A stretch of 64,000 nucleotides of DNA from assembly GCF_947502995.1 (NCBI RefSeq), contig NZ_CANNBW010000010.1, positions 104,243 to 168,242 of the forward strand. The letters run 5' to 3'. Below, in pieces: positions 8,927 through 18,584 of the stretch. Below the pieces are notes generated by a model, which had not been told where the DNA came from, made no database searches, and saw only the letters and a list, made by a program, of their open reading frames with translations. The stretch's first letter is position 1. Each line of letters starts with the position of its first letter. The translations under genes were made by a program, and so were the position numbers. Source of the DNA: an uncultured Tenacibaculum sp. (GTDB lineage: Bacteria; Bacteroidota; Bacteroidia; Flavobacteriales; Flavobacteriaceae).

Positions 8927-9532
8927 ATGAAAAAAATACTGATTACAATACTATTAATCGTAGGAGTAAATATGTTTTCTCAATCTTCTAATGAAATAAA
9001 GATAAAAACTTCGTCTTTAATTTATTCTGTAGATTCTGTAAGTGAATTAGAAACTATTAATTGGAACGAAGTTAAAGAATTTTTCGAAGGAAATACGAAA
9101 GAAGAGGAAGTAACTTTAGGAATAAAAGTAAACGAGTTACACAAGAAAAATTCAAAAGTTAAAACAAAGCAAAGTTTTGAAATAAAGGGAAAGGTTAAAG
9201 ATTTAGACAAGTTGATACATATTATGAAAAAGTATCAAGTAAAAACTACAGCAAAGGCAAAACCTTTATCTCTAATCTATACAGTAGATTCTATTGAAGA
9301 GTTAAAAACAATTGACTGGGAAGAAGCAAGAACTTTTTTTAAAGATAATGATGAAGATCAGAAAATTACTTTAGGCTGTAAGGTAAAAAGAGTAAAAAAA
9401 GAAAAATCAAAATTAGATGTAAAGCAAAGTTTTATTGTTTCAGCTGAAGCAAAAGAGTTAGATAAATTAATTAAAATGATGATTAATTATACATCATCTC
9501 AAGAAAATAGCAATAAACAAACAGTAATATAA
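8927..9532 (+). CDS. Secreted protein with two copies of an unrecognised ~75-residue domain
   Basis: I do not recognise this family. A signal peptide (MKKILITILLIVGVNMFSQS) is followed by two homologous units, about residues 30-100 and 111-185, each running SLIYxVDSxxELxTIxWxE, then F(F)xxN, then xTLGxKV, then a Lys-rich stretch, KQSF and a final DLDKLI helix. The protein is very rich in Lys and Glu. It is the first gene divergent from the rprXY-like pair and is followed after 12 bp by a GLPGLI gene, so it is probably the head of an operon regulated by that system. Confidence 0.8.
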   Translation: MKKILITILLIVGVNMFSQSSNEIKIKTSSLIYSVDSVSELETINWNEVKEFFEGNTKEEEVTLGIKVNELHKKNSKVKTKQSFEIKGKVKDLDKLIHIMKKYQVKTTAKAKPLSLIYTVDSIEELKTIDWEEARTFFKDNDEDQKITLGCKVKRVKKEKSKLDVKQSFIVSAEAKELDKLIKMMINYTSSQENSNKQTVI

Positions 9533-9544
9533 AAAGACAAAAAA

Positions 9545-10372
9545 ATGAAAATTCAATTTCTATTCTTAGCTATACTATGTTCATTAACAACTATAGCGCA
9601 AGATTTTCAAGGAAAAGCAACTTATAAGACTCATAATAATATAGATCTTAAAATAAGTACAGGAGATAAAGCACCGAATTCAGATCTTCAGAAACAGCTT
9701 CAAGAAAAAATGAAGAAAATGTTTCAAAAAACATATACTTTAAATTTTACCAAATCAACATCAACATATACTCAAAATAAAGAGTTAGAGCCAGCAGCTC
9801 AATCAGGAGGAGTTCAAATTATGATGTTCGGAAATGGTGGAGGAAACGATATTCTTTATAAAAATACTGCAGAAAAGAAGTATGTGAATAAAACAGAGGT
9901 GTTTAGTAAAGAGTTTTTAATAAAAGACAAGTTGTCTGACGAGGTATGGGAAATGAGTGGAGAAACAAAAAAAATTGGAAATTATACATGTTATAAGGCT
10001 ACGAGAACTAGAGAAGAAGAGCAAATAAGTCACATAATGACCGATGGTGAAACTGAAGAGAAAAAACAAATGGTAACAGTTAATACTGTGGCATGGTATA
10101 CACCAGAAATTCCAGTAAGTAATGGACCAGATATGTTTTGGGGATTACCAGGTTTAATTTTAGAAGTACATGAAGGTAAACGAACCATAGTTTGTTCAGA
10201 GATTGTTTTAAATCCTACTGAAAAAGTAAAAATTAAAGAACCTAGAGGAGGGAAAAAAGTAAATCAAGAAGAATATGAAAAAATAGTGAAGGAAAAGGTT
10301 GCTGAAATGAATGAAAGATTTAAAAATAATCGTGGAAACGGAGAATCTATAAATATACAAATAGGAGGGTGA
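9545..10372 (+). CDS. GLPGLI family protein
   Basis: Exported protein of 275 residues with a signal peptide ending near ...TIAQ. It carries the family hallmark WGLPGLILEVHEG near residue 200, preceded by AWYTPEIPVSNGP and followed by a strand TIVCSEIVLNP. Two further conserved features are KKIGNYTCYKA and the central TAEKKYVNKTEVF segment. The molecular function of the family is not established; its genes are commonly found beside TonB-type receptors in Bacteroidota, as here. The C-terminus is strongly charged. Confidence 0.9.
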   Translation: MKIQFLFLAILCSLTTIAQDFQGKATYKTHNNIDLKISTGDKAPNSDLQKQLQEKMKKMFQKTYTLNFTKSTSTYTQNKELEPAAQSGGVQIMMFGNGGGNDILYKNTAEKKYVNKTEVFSKEFLIKDKLSDEVWEMSGETKKIGNYTCYKATRTREEEQISHIMTDGETEEKKQMVTVNTVAWYTPEIPVSNGPDMFWGLPGLILEVHEGKRTIVCSEIVLNPTEKVKIKEPRGGKKVNQEEYEKIVKEKVAEMNERFKNNRGNGESINIQIGG

Positions 10373-10476
10373 TTTTTTTAAAGAAGCGATTTTAAACCTT
10401 TACAATTTTTTTAAGTCTTAGTAAGGATAACTAAGGTTATCTTTAACAAGAAAAGAACAAAATTAATCACGTAATT

Positions 10477-11334
10477 ATGAAATCGCTTTTTACTTACCTC
10501 TTATTGTTTTCTGTAGCATTTGGTTATGCTCAAAAAAACTTTCACGGAAAAGCTGTGTATAAATCGAAAACTTCTTTTGATATGAATCAATGGGGAAATC
10601 GTCAGTTATCCGAACAACAAAAGAAAAGAATCATGGAAAGAATGAAGAATATGTTAGAAAAAACATATACGCTTCATTTCAATAGAACTTCATCATTGTA
10701 TGAAGAAGAAGAAAAATTAGAAGCACCAGGTGGTGGAAGAGGAGGTTTTCGTTTTGGAGGTTTTTCTAGTGGAATTCAATATAAAAATACACAAGACAAA
10801 AAGTTTTTAGAAGAGAGAGAATTTTTTGGAAAGAAGTTTTTAATAGAATATCCGTCTGAAATGCCAAAATGGGAAATGAGTGGAGAGCAAAAACAAATAG
10901 GAAACTATTTATGTTATAAAGCTACTATGGTGAAAAAAACTGATGAGTTCGATTGGCAAAACATGAGAAGAAGAGGAAGAGGTAGAAATAGAGGTAAAGA
11001 CAATAAGAAACCTGATAGTACAAAAGTTAGAAAAGTTACTGAAGATATAGAAATGCCAAAAGAAATACTAGTTACGGCATGGTATACACCACAAATTCCT
11101 GTAAGTAATGGTCCTGGAGAATATTGGGGATTACCAGGTTTAATTTTAGAAATAAACTCTGGGAAAACTACAATTTTATGTACAGAAGTAACTTTAAATC
11201 CTAAAGAAAAGAAAGAAATAGAACCTTTAACTAAAGGAGACGAAGTAACAAGAGAAGAGTATAATGCTATAGTGAAAAAGAAGATGGAAGAAATGAGAGA
11301 AATGTGGAGAGGCAGAAGAAGAGGTAGGTCTTAG
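10477..11334 (+). CDS. GLPGLI family protein, paralogue of its upstream neighbour
   Basis: The 285-residue paralogue has the same order of features: signal peptide, NFHGKAVYKSK start, KQIGNYLCYKA, AWYTPQIPVSNGPGEYWGLPGLILE and a charged tail. It differs by an Arg/Gly-rich insert at about residue 165-180 (RRRGRGRNRG) and an Arg-rich C-terminus. It arose by tandem duplication; the gap of about 100 bp to the first copy has no clear terminator, so co-transcription is likely. The TonB-type receptor gene follows after 30 bp. Confidence 0.9.
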   Translation: MKSLFTYLLLFSVAFGYAQKNFHGKAVYKSKTSFDMNQWGNRQLSEQQKKRIMERMKNMLEKTYTLHFNRTSSLYEEEEKLEAPGGGRGGFRFGGFSSGIQYKNTQDKKFLEEREFFGKKFLIEYPSEMPKWEMSGEQKQIGNYLCYKATMVKKTDEFDWQNMRRRGRGRNRGKDNKKPDSTKVRKVTEDIEMPKEILVTAWYTPQIPVSNGPGEYWGLPGLILEINSGKTTILCTEVTLNPKEKKEIEPLTKGDEVTREEYNAIVKKKMEEMREMWRGRRRGRS

Positions 11335-11364
11335 TAAGTTTTATGAATTAATCAAACTTTAATA

Positions 11365-14136
11365 ATGAAAAAAATATTTTTTCTGGCGATCGTAATGGTT
11401 GCCTGTTATACTAGTGCCCAAATTAAACTGACAGGGATAGTAAAAGACAGCATTGGAAACCCGCTAGAAATGGCAAATATGTTGGCTATAAATCAAAAAG
11501 ATAACAAAGTAGATTCTTACGGGTTTACAGATGCTTTTGGTAATTATAAACTGAATTTGCAGAAAAATGCTAGTTATATCATTAAAGCGAGTTATGTAGG
11601 GATGAAAACAGGTGAATTTAACATTAGCACTAAAGAAACTGATATTAAAAAAGATATTGTTTTACTTTTTGATAATACTTTAGATGAAGTAGAAATTATT
11701 TCTAAAATGCCTGTAACGGTAAAAGGTGATACAATTGTGTACAATGCAGATTCCTTTAAAAGCGGAACAGAAAAAAAGCTAGAAGACGTACTAAAAAAAC
11801 TTCCTGGAGTAGAGGTAAACGATGAAGGAGAAATTCAGGTTGAAGGAAAAACAGTAAGAAAGGTAATGGTAGAAGGGAAAGATTTTTTTGATGGAGATTC
11901 TAAACTTGCTACTAAAAATATTCCAGCTAATGCGATTGATAAAGTTGAGGTCTTAAAAAATCATAGTGAAGTTAGTCAGATGAGTCGTGTTACTGATAAT
12001 GAAGATAATATTGTTATAAACCTAAAACTAAAAGAAGGAAAGAAGAATTTTTGGTTTGGAGAGGTTTCTGCGGGAATAGGAATGGCAACAGAAGATAGCC
12101 GATATATCGTACATCCAAAACTGTTTTATTACAGTCCGAAATATAGTTTAAACTTAATTACAGATTTTAATAATATTGGAGAAGTTCCATTTACACGTAG
12201 AGATTACTTTAAGTTTACTGGAGGATTCAGAGGAGCTGGAGGAAGAGGTACAGGTTTTAATGTAGCGTCATCTGATATAGGTTTCTTAACACTTCGAAAC
12301 AACAGAGCTAAAGAAATCGAATCAAGATTTGGAGCAGTGAATTTTAGTTATTCTCCAAAAAAGAATTGGGATTTAAGTGGATTCGGAATTTATTCTGGAT
12401 CAGAAGTAGATATGGAAGAAAATACAATAAGAAATTATATCAATGAAAATGTTGATGCCTCTACTTTGCCACCATTCGATACGACAGACCCAAATTCGAT
12501 TAGATTTATTAATACAGAAGAAATAAATAGTGTTTCTAAACAAAGGAGTGATTTAGGTTTACTAAAACTGAGTTCAAGTTATCGCCCAAATACCGATAAT
12601 CAATTTGATTATGATGTTTTCGCTAAAATTTCAAATCAAGAAGAAATACAAAGTTTAAATTCTACACGTACCTATTTAAATGATGCAGATGAGTCTATTC
12701 CAATTCATCAATTATCTAGTCAGAATCCGTATTCAATTAGCCAAAATTTGAATTATTATTATACATTAAATGACAGTAATATATTTGCTTTAGAAGCTCA
12801 ATATTTATGGCAAAATGAAGATCCGTTTTATAATGCTGAGCTAGAAAATTTATCTTTTTTCAATGTTTTAGGTTTAGTTGATGAAAGTCCTGTTCCTTTT
12901 GATGTTTCTCAGAATAAAAGAGTCAAAACAAATAAATTAGATGCCAAGTTAGATTACTTTTATGTGATTAACCCGAAGAGTAATTTAAATGTAACTTTAG
13001 GAACTACTGTAAGTGATCAGCAATTCAACTCTAATATTTTTCAAGTTTTAGAAAATGGAACAACGAATTCTATAAGTAATGTAAATTCAATTAATGATGT
13101 AAATTATACTTTCGATGATTATTATGCTGGTTTACATTATAAGTTTATTACAGGGATATTTACTTTTAATCAAGGATTTACAGCACATCAGTATTCAGCA
13201 AAAAACACACAACTAGGAAGTGTTTTTGATAACAGTTTCACAAAATTATTACCAGATGCTTCTATTAAAGTAGCACTTAAAAAGTCGGAAACTTTACGAT
13301 TAAATTATAGTCAACAAGTAAGTTTTACAGATATAAATAGAGTTGCCGAAGGTTTTGTATTTAACAATTACAATAGATTATACTCAGGAAACAGAGAATT
13401 AGAGAGTTCTTTATCACACAATGTAAACTTGAGTTATTTTAGTTTTAATATGTTTAATTACACAAACATTTTTGCTAGCGTAAATTATAGTAAACTAATA
13501 GATGCGGTAAAAGGATTAACTACGTTTAATGGAGTAGATCAGGTATCAACATCAATCAATTCTATATTCCCAGATGAAACAATTTCAGCGAATGCTAATT
13601 TTCAAAAAAGTTATCGAAAATTTAAAGTTACAGTTGGAGGAAATGTAGGTTATTCAGTTTCAAACAACCTGTTTTTTAATCGTTTTACAAATGAAAATGA
13701 GAATAGAGAGTCAAATTCATTTACTCAAGCTTATAGAACAAGATTTAGTACAAACTTTAGAGAGTTTCCAAATTTTGATGTAGGTTATAATGTAAGTATT
13801 AACAGGTACGATCAAGGAGGAATCGTAAATACATTTACTACACATAGTCCTTTTGTTAATTTCGATGCTTTTATAACCAGAGATTTAATATTTAATACAA
13901 AATACACTTATAATAATTATAGAAACCAATCTGAAACACTAAATGATTTTAGTTTTTGGGATGCAGATTTAACCTATCAAAAGAAAGATAGTAAGTGGGA
14001 ATACAAAATGATGGTAACAAATATTTTAGATACAAAATCTTTAAATCAAGATAGTTCTAATACCATTTTTAATAGCTCTTCTGCTTACATAATCCAACCA
14101 AGATATATTACTTTTTCAGTGAAATATAATTTATAA
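11365..14136 (+). CDS. TonB-dependent-receptor-like outer-membrane protein with carboxypeptidase-like N-terminal domain
   Basis: The 923-residue outer-membrane protein has a signal peptide (ends ...TSAQ), a carboxypeptidase-regulatory-like beta-sandwich at about 20-105 (LTGIVKDSIGNPLEMANM), a plug domain at about 110-215 (DTIVYNADSFK, KKLPGVEVNDEGEI, NAIDKVEVLKN) and a large beta-barrel to the C-terminus. It lacks a clear SusD partner, so it is not a typical polysaccharide utilisation pair. Coupling with two GLPGLI genes points to an envelope-remodelling or peptide/metal uptake role, but the substrate is unknown. Confidence 0.85.
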   Translation: MKKIFFLAIVMVACYTSAQIKLTGIVKDSIGNPLEMANMLAINQKDNKVDSYGFTDAFGNYKLNLQKNASYIIKASYVGMKTGEFNISTKETDIKKDIVLLFDNTLDEVEIISKMPVTVKGDTIVYNADSFKSGTEKKLEDVLKKLPGVEVNDEGEIQVEGKTVRKVMVEGKDFFDGDSKLATKNIPANAIDKVEVLKNHSEVSQMSRVTDNEDNIVINLKLKEGKKNFWFGEVSAGIGMATEDSRYIVHPKLFYYSPKYSLNLITDFNNIGEVPFTRRDYFKFTGGFRGAGGRGTGFNVASSDIGFLTLRNNRAKEIESRFGAVNFSYSPKKNWDLSGFGIYSGSEVDMEENTIRNYINENVDASTLPPFDTTDPNSIRFINTEEINSVSKQRSDLGLLKLSSSYRPNTDNQFDYDVFAKISNQEEIQSLNSTRTYLNDADESIPIHQLSSQNPYSISQNLNYYYTLNDSNIFALEAQYLWQNEDPFYNAELENLSFFNVLGLVDESPVPFDVSQNKRVKTNKLDAKLDYFYVINPKSNLNVTLGTTVSDQQFNSNIFQVLENGTTNSISNVNSINDVNYTFDDYYAGLHYKFITGIFTFNQGFTAHQYSAKNTQLGSVFDNSFTKLLPDASIKVALKKSETLRLNYSQQVSFTDINRVAEGFVFNNYNRLYSGNRELESSLSHNVNLSYFSFNMFNYTNIFASVNYSKLIDAVKGLTTFNGVDQVSTSINSIFPDETISANANFQKSYRKFKVTVGGNVGYSVSNNLFFNRFTNENENRESNSFTQAYRTRFSTNFREFPNFDVGYNVSINRYDQGGIVNTFTTHSPFVNFDAFITRDLIFNTKYTYNNYRNQSETLNDFSFWDADLTYQKKDSKWEYKMMVTNILDTKSLNQDSSNTIFNSSSAYIIQPRYITFSVKYNL

Positions 14137-14155
14137 CTATTGTTTTGAATCAATC

Positions 14156-14184
14156 AAAAAAGGCGAGGTATTCCTCGCCTTTTT
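14156..14184. terminator. Bidirectional intrinsic terminator
   Basis: A strong GC stem (GGCGAGG / CCTCGCC) with a TATT loop, flanked by an A run and a T run, lies between the convergent TonB-type receptor and metalloprotease genes. Confidence 0.85.
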
Positions 14185-14201
14185 AATTTTTAATAAAAAA
14201 A

Positions 14202-16448
14202 TTATTTAATAATAACTTTTTTTACTTCGGTTTTATCATCTTTTATGATTTGTAATAAATACAAACCAGAAGTCACATTTTCGTAACTAAGTTGTTCAGC
14301 AAATTTATTTGTAGCATTACTAAATTCTTTAGTTCCAACAAGTCTTCCGCTTAAATCGAATAATTGAACTTTTACAGTGCTTAAAACTTCAATGTCAAAT
14401 ACTAAATTGAAAGTTTTGTTTTCCGTAGGATTAGGAAAAAGACTAAAATTAGCAAAATCAATTACATCACCTGTAGCAACATCTGGATTATTAATAATTG
14501 TAAAATTTGTAGCATTTACATTGTAAAAAATATTATCCACAGCTTCAATCATTATTCTAGCCTCAGTCGTAGCCATATTTGGAATAATAACTGTTTCTAT
14601 TCCATCATTAGGGGTATTATCAATAATCACAGTTGGAAAAGTAAGACCACCATCTGTAGATAACTTAATACGTACATTTTTACAGTTTATAGGAGCTTGA
14701 TCTGTTGTAGATTTATCCCAAATAATAGTTTGGGCAGTTGCTCCGTCCCAGCTAACTTCAGTGCTAGGTGTAGTAACGGTAAAAGGTTTTACATCTATAA
14801 CAGAAACTTTCATACTATCGAAAGCAACAGCACCACCACCTGTTTGATTATCTCTTACAGTTAATGTAAAATTCATTTCTCTTTCTACTTCAGGAATAAC
14901 TTCCCAAAAAGAGAAAAATTCACCTGAAACAATAGTTTCTAATTTTGGTAAATATCTATTTGGAGAAGATGTTGGAGCAAAAGATCGAAAAGAAGCTCCT
15001 CCTGTACTTGTTGAAGAAGGTGGAGAAATTACAATTTCATTATCAACTTGTTCCCAACAATACGTTAAGTTAGCTGAAGAATCATTATCAGATCCATTAC
15101 CTCTTAATATTAAAGGAGTTCTTTTAGGTACAGTAAAATCTGAACCAGCATTTGCTACAGGTGCAGTATTTCCAGTGCTAGAGTTTGTACTACAAGATGT
15201 ACTATTTTGCACAAAACTAAGCATCTCCTGAATACTTATCGTATGAAAATAATCATCACTATTATCTTGAACATTATTGGGGAAACAAATACCTGCATAG
15301 GCCATAATCGTAGAACCACTTCCAGGTTCTATAGCTGTGTCATCATTTCTGTTTCCACCTACACAACTACCTGTGTCCCCATTAAAAGTATGATTTCCTC
15401 CGAATTGATGTCCTAATTCATGAGCTACAAAGTCAATGTCGAACGGATCGTTAATTGGAGAGTTTAAACCTGTCATAGCACCAGCTTTAAATCCATCAAC
15501 ACAAACCGATCTAAAACGAGCAATTCCTCCTAAACCTGTTGCAAAAATATGACCTACATCATAATTGGCTGTACCAATTACATTATCACATAAATCTTGA
15601 TTTTGATTTATAAGTACAACAGAATTATCATTATCTAGGTTGTCAGTAGCAGCATCTAAATTGATTAAAGGATTTGCACCACCAACTAAAACAATATTCA
15701 TATGTACAGATAAATCTCTTTCATAAATTCCATTTACTCTTGTTATTGTGGTATTCATTGCAGACAAAACAGCAGCTCGTTGTTGTGCTTCAGTTCCGCT
15801 ATTTAAACCTTGTTCATTGATATGGAATTGAGAATATTCACCTGTACAGGTTAAAGCTAATCTGTATGTTCGTAATGTACCATCATTAATAATTTTTTTA
15901 CCAAACTGTTTAGCAGGTTGTTCAATTTTATTTTCACCTAAAAGAGTACAAGCTGGACGATTACTGTTCTGGTTTAAATCAGATCTACTGTATAACATGT
16001 ATGTTGAATTGTCCTTCGTGTAAGGATCAACATAATAAGTGGGCTTATTTATAGGGTATAAAGTAATATGAACACCGTCACTACCAATACTTAATTTACC
16101 GCTGGTTTTATTATCAGATTTACTTGTAATTGAATATGATTTTATAAAACCGAATTCAGGAGCTAAAGATTCAGAAAAATTTGAACTTTCTTTAATTGAA
16201 AACTCAGAAATATTATTGTTAGAATCAGGAAGCAAGATAGTTTTTTCTGTTCCTCGACTTTTCAGATTCAGTTGATTTTTAAAGTCATTAATATTTAATG
16301 AAAAAAGACTATATTTTTTAGGAAGATGATTAGCTTGTCTAGACTTTTTTGTTAATAAACTAGAGTTGTTTGGGGTGATTTTTTTCCAAGTATTCTGCGA
16401 GTTTATAACATAAATACTAATAAAAAATAGTAATAGTGTTTTTCTCAT
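14202..16448 (-). CDS. Secreted metzincin (reprolysin-like) metalloprotease with T9SS sorting domain
   Basis: A 748-residue exported protease: signal peptide, a propeptide of about 180 residues, then a metzincin catalytic domain with the zinc motif HELGHQFGGNHTF and a downstream Met-turn (STIMAYAGIC). A PKD/Ig-like region follows (about 430-640). The last 75 residues begin FSLFPNPTEN and end in TEVKKVIIK, which is a type A C-terminal signal for the type IX secretion system; it is removed when the protein is attached or released at the cell surface. The product is expected to degrade extracellular protein. A 210-bp gap with no recognisable regulatory feature precedes it. Confidence 0.9.
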   Translation of the reverse strand: MRKTLLLFFISIYVINSQNTWKKITPNNSSLLTKKSRQANHLPKKYSLFSLNINDFKNQLNLKSRGTEKTILLPDSNNNISEFSIKESSNFSESLAPEFGFIKSYSITSKSDNKTSGKLSIGSDGVHITLYPINKPTYYVDPYTKDNSTYMLYSRSDLNQNSNRPACTLLGENKIEQPAKQFGKKIINDGTLRTYRLALTCTGEYSQFHINEQGLNSGTEAQQRAAVLSAMNTTITRVNGIYERDLSVHMNIVLVGGANPLINLDAATDNLDNDNSVVLINQNQDLCDNVIGTANYDVGHIFATGLGGIARFRSVCVDGFKAGAMTGLNSPINDPFDIDFVAHELGHQFGGNHTFNGDTGSCVGGNRNDDTAIEPGSGSTIMAYAGICFPNNVQDNSDDYFHTISIQEMLSFVQNSTSCSTNSSTGNTAPVANAGSDFTVPKRTPLILRGNGSDNDSSANLTYCWEQVDNEIVISPPSSTSTGGASFRSFAPTSSPNRYLPKLETIVSGEFFSFWEVIPEVEREMNFTLTVRDNQTGGGAVAFDSMKVSVIDVKPFTVTTPSTEVSWDGATAQTIIWDKSTTDQAPINCKNVRIKLSTDGGLTFPTVIIDNTPNDGIETVIIPNMATTEARIMIEAVDNIFYNVNATNFTIINNPDVATGDVIDFANFSLFPNPTENKTFNLVFDIEVLSTVKVQLFDLSGRLVGTKEFSNATNKFAEQLSYENVTSGLYLLQIIKDDKTEVKKVIIK

Positions 16449-16658
16449 GAAATTTTAATTTGAGTGTATTTTAATGATTTTAACTAATTATCGCTTAGCG
16501 AATAAGTATGGGGCTTAAGCAAATGTATAAATAAAAACGCTGTATTAATAAAAATATTCTGAAAAGACTAGATCAATAAATCCATTACACTTTATATAAA
16601 TTATTTTTTTTCTTTACTTTTTTGTCGAAATTTGTTATTGTTAATTACTAATTAGGCA

Positions 16659-17372
16659 ATGAATAAAAAAGTCTGTTTAATAGATTTATCTCAAAAAGAT
16701 TTTAAAGATACTTGGGATTTACAAACGAAAACCTTACAAAGTATAGTAGATTTAAAAATTAAAAATAGAAGAGAGGAACTAAATATTCCTACATCAAACT
16801 ATTTTTTATTTGTTGAACACCCTCATGTGTATACTCTTGGTAAAAGTGGAGATATGAAACATCTTCTATTAAATGAAAAACAATTAGAAGAGAAAGATAT
16901 TTCGTTTTATAAAATTAATAGAGGTGGAGATATCACATATCATGGACCAGGTCAAATAGTCGGTTATCCAATTTTAGATCTAGAAAACTTTTTTACAGAC
17001 ATTCACAAATATCTACGTTTACTAGAGGAAGTAATTATTAAGGTTATTGGTGAGTATGGTTTAAAAGGAGAGAGAAGTCCTGGAGAAACAGGTGTATGGT
17101 TGGATGTTGGTACTCCTTTTGCAAGAAAAATTTGTGCAATGGGGATTCGTACAAGTAGATGGGTAACTATGCACGGTTTTGCACTTAATGTAAATACAAA
17201 TCTTGGTTATTTTGATCATATTATTCCTTGTGGAATTAATGATAAATCAGTTACTTCTATGGAAGTTGAGCTTGGTGCAAAGTTAAATTTAGACGAGGTG
17301 AAAGAAAAAATACTTTTTTACTTTAAAGAACTTTTTGAAGTAAATGAATTCATAAAAAAAGCGAGCTTATAA
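16659..17372 (+). CDS. lipB: Octanoyl-[ACP]:protein N-octanoyltransferase
   Basis: Transfers octanoate from ACP to lipoyl domains, the first step of lipoate synthesis. The 237-residue protein shows the LipB motifs: EHPHVYTLGKSG, RGGDITYHGPGQIVGYPI, GVWLD, the K-I-C-A-M-G-I catalytic Lys segment with HGFALN, and IIPCGINDKSVTSM with the acyl-enzyme Cys. No lipA is adjacent. The coding 3' end runs through the left arm of its own terminator hairpin. Confidence 0.95.
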   Translation: MNKKVCLIDLSQKDFKDTWDLQTKTLQSIVDLKIKNRREELNIPTSNYFLFVEHPHVYTLGKSGDMKHLLLNEKQLEEKDISFYKINRGGDITYHGPGQIVGYPILDLENFFTDIHKYLRLLEEVIIKVIGEYGLKGERSPGETGVWLDVGTPFARKICAMGIRTSRWVTMHGFALNVNTNLGYFDHIIPCGINDKSVTSMEVELGAKLNLDEVKEKILFYFKELFEVNEFIKKASL

Positions 17373-17385
17373 GCTCGCTTTTTAA
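17355..17385. terminator. Intrinsic terminator overlapping the lipB stop codon
   Basis: AGCGAGCTTA / TAAGCTCGCT with flanking A and T runs; the lipB stop (17370-17372) lies at the centre of the hairpin. It can serve both lipB and the convergent YceI gene. Confidence 0.8.
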
Positions 17386-17409
17386 TATTTATGATTTGTT
17401 GTGCTATAA

Positions 17410-18051
17410 TTATTTTCTAGCTTTAATATCAAAAGAGAATTCGATAATATCATTGATAGCTTTATCTTTTAAGTTATCAAAGAATTTTCCAGAACCATAC
17501 TTAACACCAAAATCAGTTCTGTCAACTCCAAAAGTTTCACTCTTTAAAGTAACATCATTTCCATTTTCAGTTAATGTAGCAGGAATTGTAATACTTTTAG
17601 TAACATCTTTAATAGTTAAGTTACCTGTAATATGTAATTTACCATCTTTAACTTCAGAGCTAGCAACTACAAATTTAGTGCTTGGGAATTTTTCAACGTT
17701 AAAAAAATCTTCATTCTTTAAGTGTCCTTCTAAACCAGCTTTCTTTTTTCCTTCTAAATCAGAACAAGAAATTGTATTCATATCTAATACGAATTCTCCA
17801 GCTTTTAAAACACCAGCTTCAACATCAAATAAACCTTTTTCTATAGTGATTGTACCATTGTGACCTTCTCCAACAGGATGAGCTCCTTTCCAAGTTACAG
17901 TTGATTCTGCTACGTTTACATTGTAAGAGTTAATAGGGTTAGTTACCTTTTGCTCAACTTTTACTTCTTCTTTAGCTTCTACTTTTTTTTCACCTTTACA
18001 AGACGTTAAAGCTATAGTTACTACTGCTAATGATAAGATTAGTTTTTTCAT
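17410..18051 (-). CDS. YceI-family lipoprotein
   Basis: The 213-residue lipoprotein has a lipobox LTSC (Cys18) and a charged linker, followed by the YceI lipocalin-like beta-barrel: STVTWKGAHPVGEGHNGTI, FVLDMNTISC, a FFNVEKFPSTKF strand, the VTKSITIPATL strand and DRTDFGVKYGSGKFF. Members bind isoprenoid or other amphiphilic ligands in the periplasm; the ligand here is unknown. It lies alone between lipB and dtd. Confidence 0.9.
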   Translation of the reverse strand: MKKLILSLAVVTIALTSCKGEKKVEAKEEVKVEQKVTNPINSYNVNVAESTVTWKGAHPVGEGHNGTITIEKGLFDVEAGVLKAGEFVLDMNTISCSDLEGKKKAGLEGHLKNEDFFNVEKFPSTKFVVASSEVKDGKLHITGNLTIKDVTKSITIPATLTENGNDVTLKSETFGVDRTDFGVKYGSGKFFDNLKDKAINDIIEFSFDIKARK

Positions 18052-18124
18052 TTTTAGATTGTTTTATATGAATTTGAAATTTATATTCCATGGCAAATAT
18101 ATTTATTATTTATTGCCTGAGGAA

Positions 18125-18577
18125 TTATTTTTTGTCTTTTGTATCTATCACAATGGTTACTGGACCATCATTTAATAAATCTACTTTCATGTCTGCTCCA
18201 AATATTCCTGTTTGAACTTGTTTTCCTAATTGTTTTTCGAGTTCTTTTACAAATTTCTCATACATTGGAATCGCAAATTCAGGTTTAGAAGCCTTAATAT
18301 AACTTGGTCTATTTCCTTTTTTCGTTGATGCGTGTAATGTAAACTGACTCACTACAATTGCTTCGCCATTCGTCTGTAATAACGAAGAGTTCATTACATT
18401 ATTTTCATCATTAAAAATTCTAAGATTTACTATTTTTTTAGTCAACCAAAGTATATCTTCATCTGTATCTTCATCTTCAATACCAACTAAGATGAGTAAT
18501 CCGTTTTTTATACTCGCAACAACTTTATGATCTACAGTAACGCTTGCTTTTGAAACTCTTTGAATTACAGTTTTCAT
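18125..18577 (-). CDS. dtd: D-aminoacyl-tRNA deacylase
   Basis: Removes D-amino acids (and glycine from tRNA-Ala) mischarged onto tRNA. The 150-residue protein has both active-site signatures: SQFTLHAS near residue 78 and NDGPVTIVID near the C-terminus, plus the N-terminal IQRVSKASVTVD. Length is normal. It lies 7 bp downstream of rsgA, so the two form an operon. Confidence 0.95.
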   Translation of the reverse strand: MKTVIQRVSKASVTVDHKVVASIKNGLLILVGIEDEDTDEDILWLTKKIVNLRIFNDENNVMNSSLLQTNGEAIVVSQFTLHASTKKGNRPSYIKASKPEFAIPMYEKFVKELEKQLGKQVQTGIFGADMKVDLLNDGPVTIVIDTKDKK

Positions 18578-18584
18578 AATTTAA

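Noticed and set aside
17396..17863. 155-codon open frame on the plus strand
   Set aside because: Lies entirely antisense to the well-supported YceI gene and has no recognisable domain.
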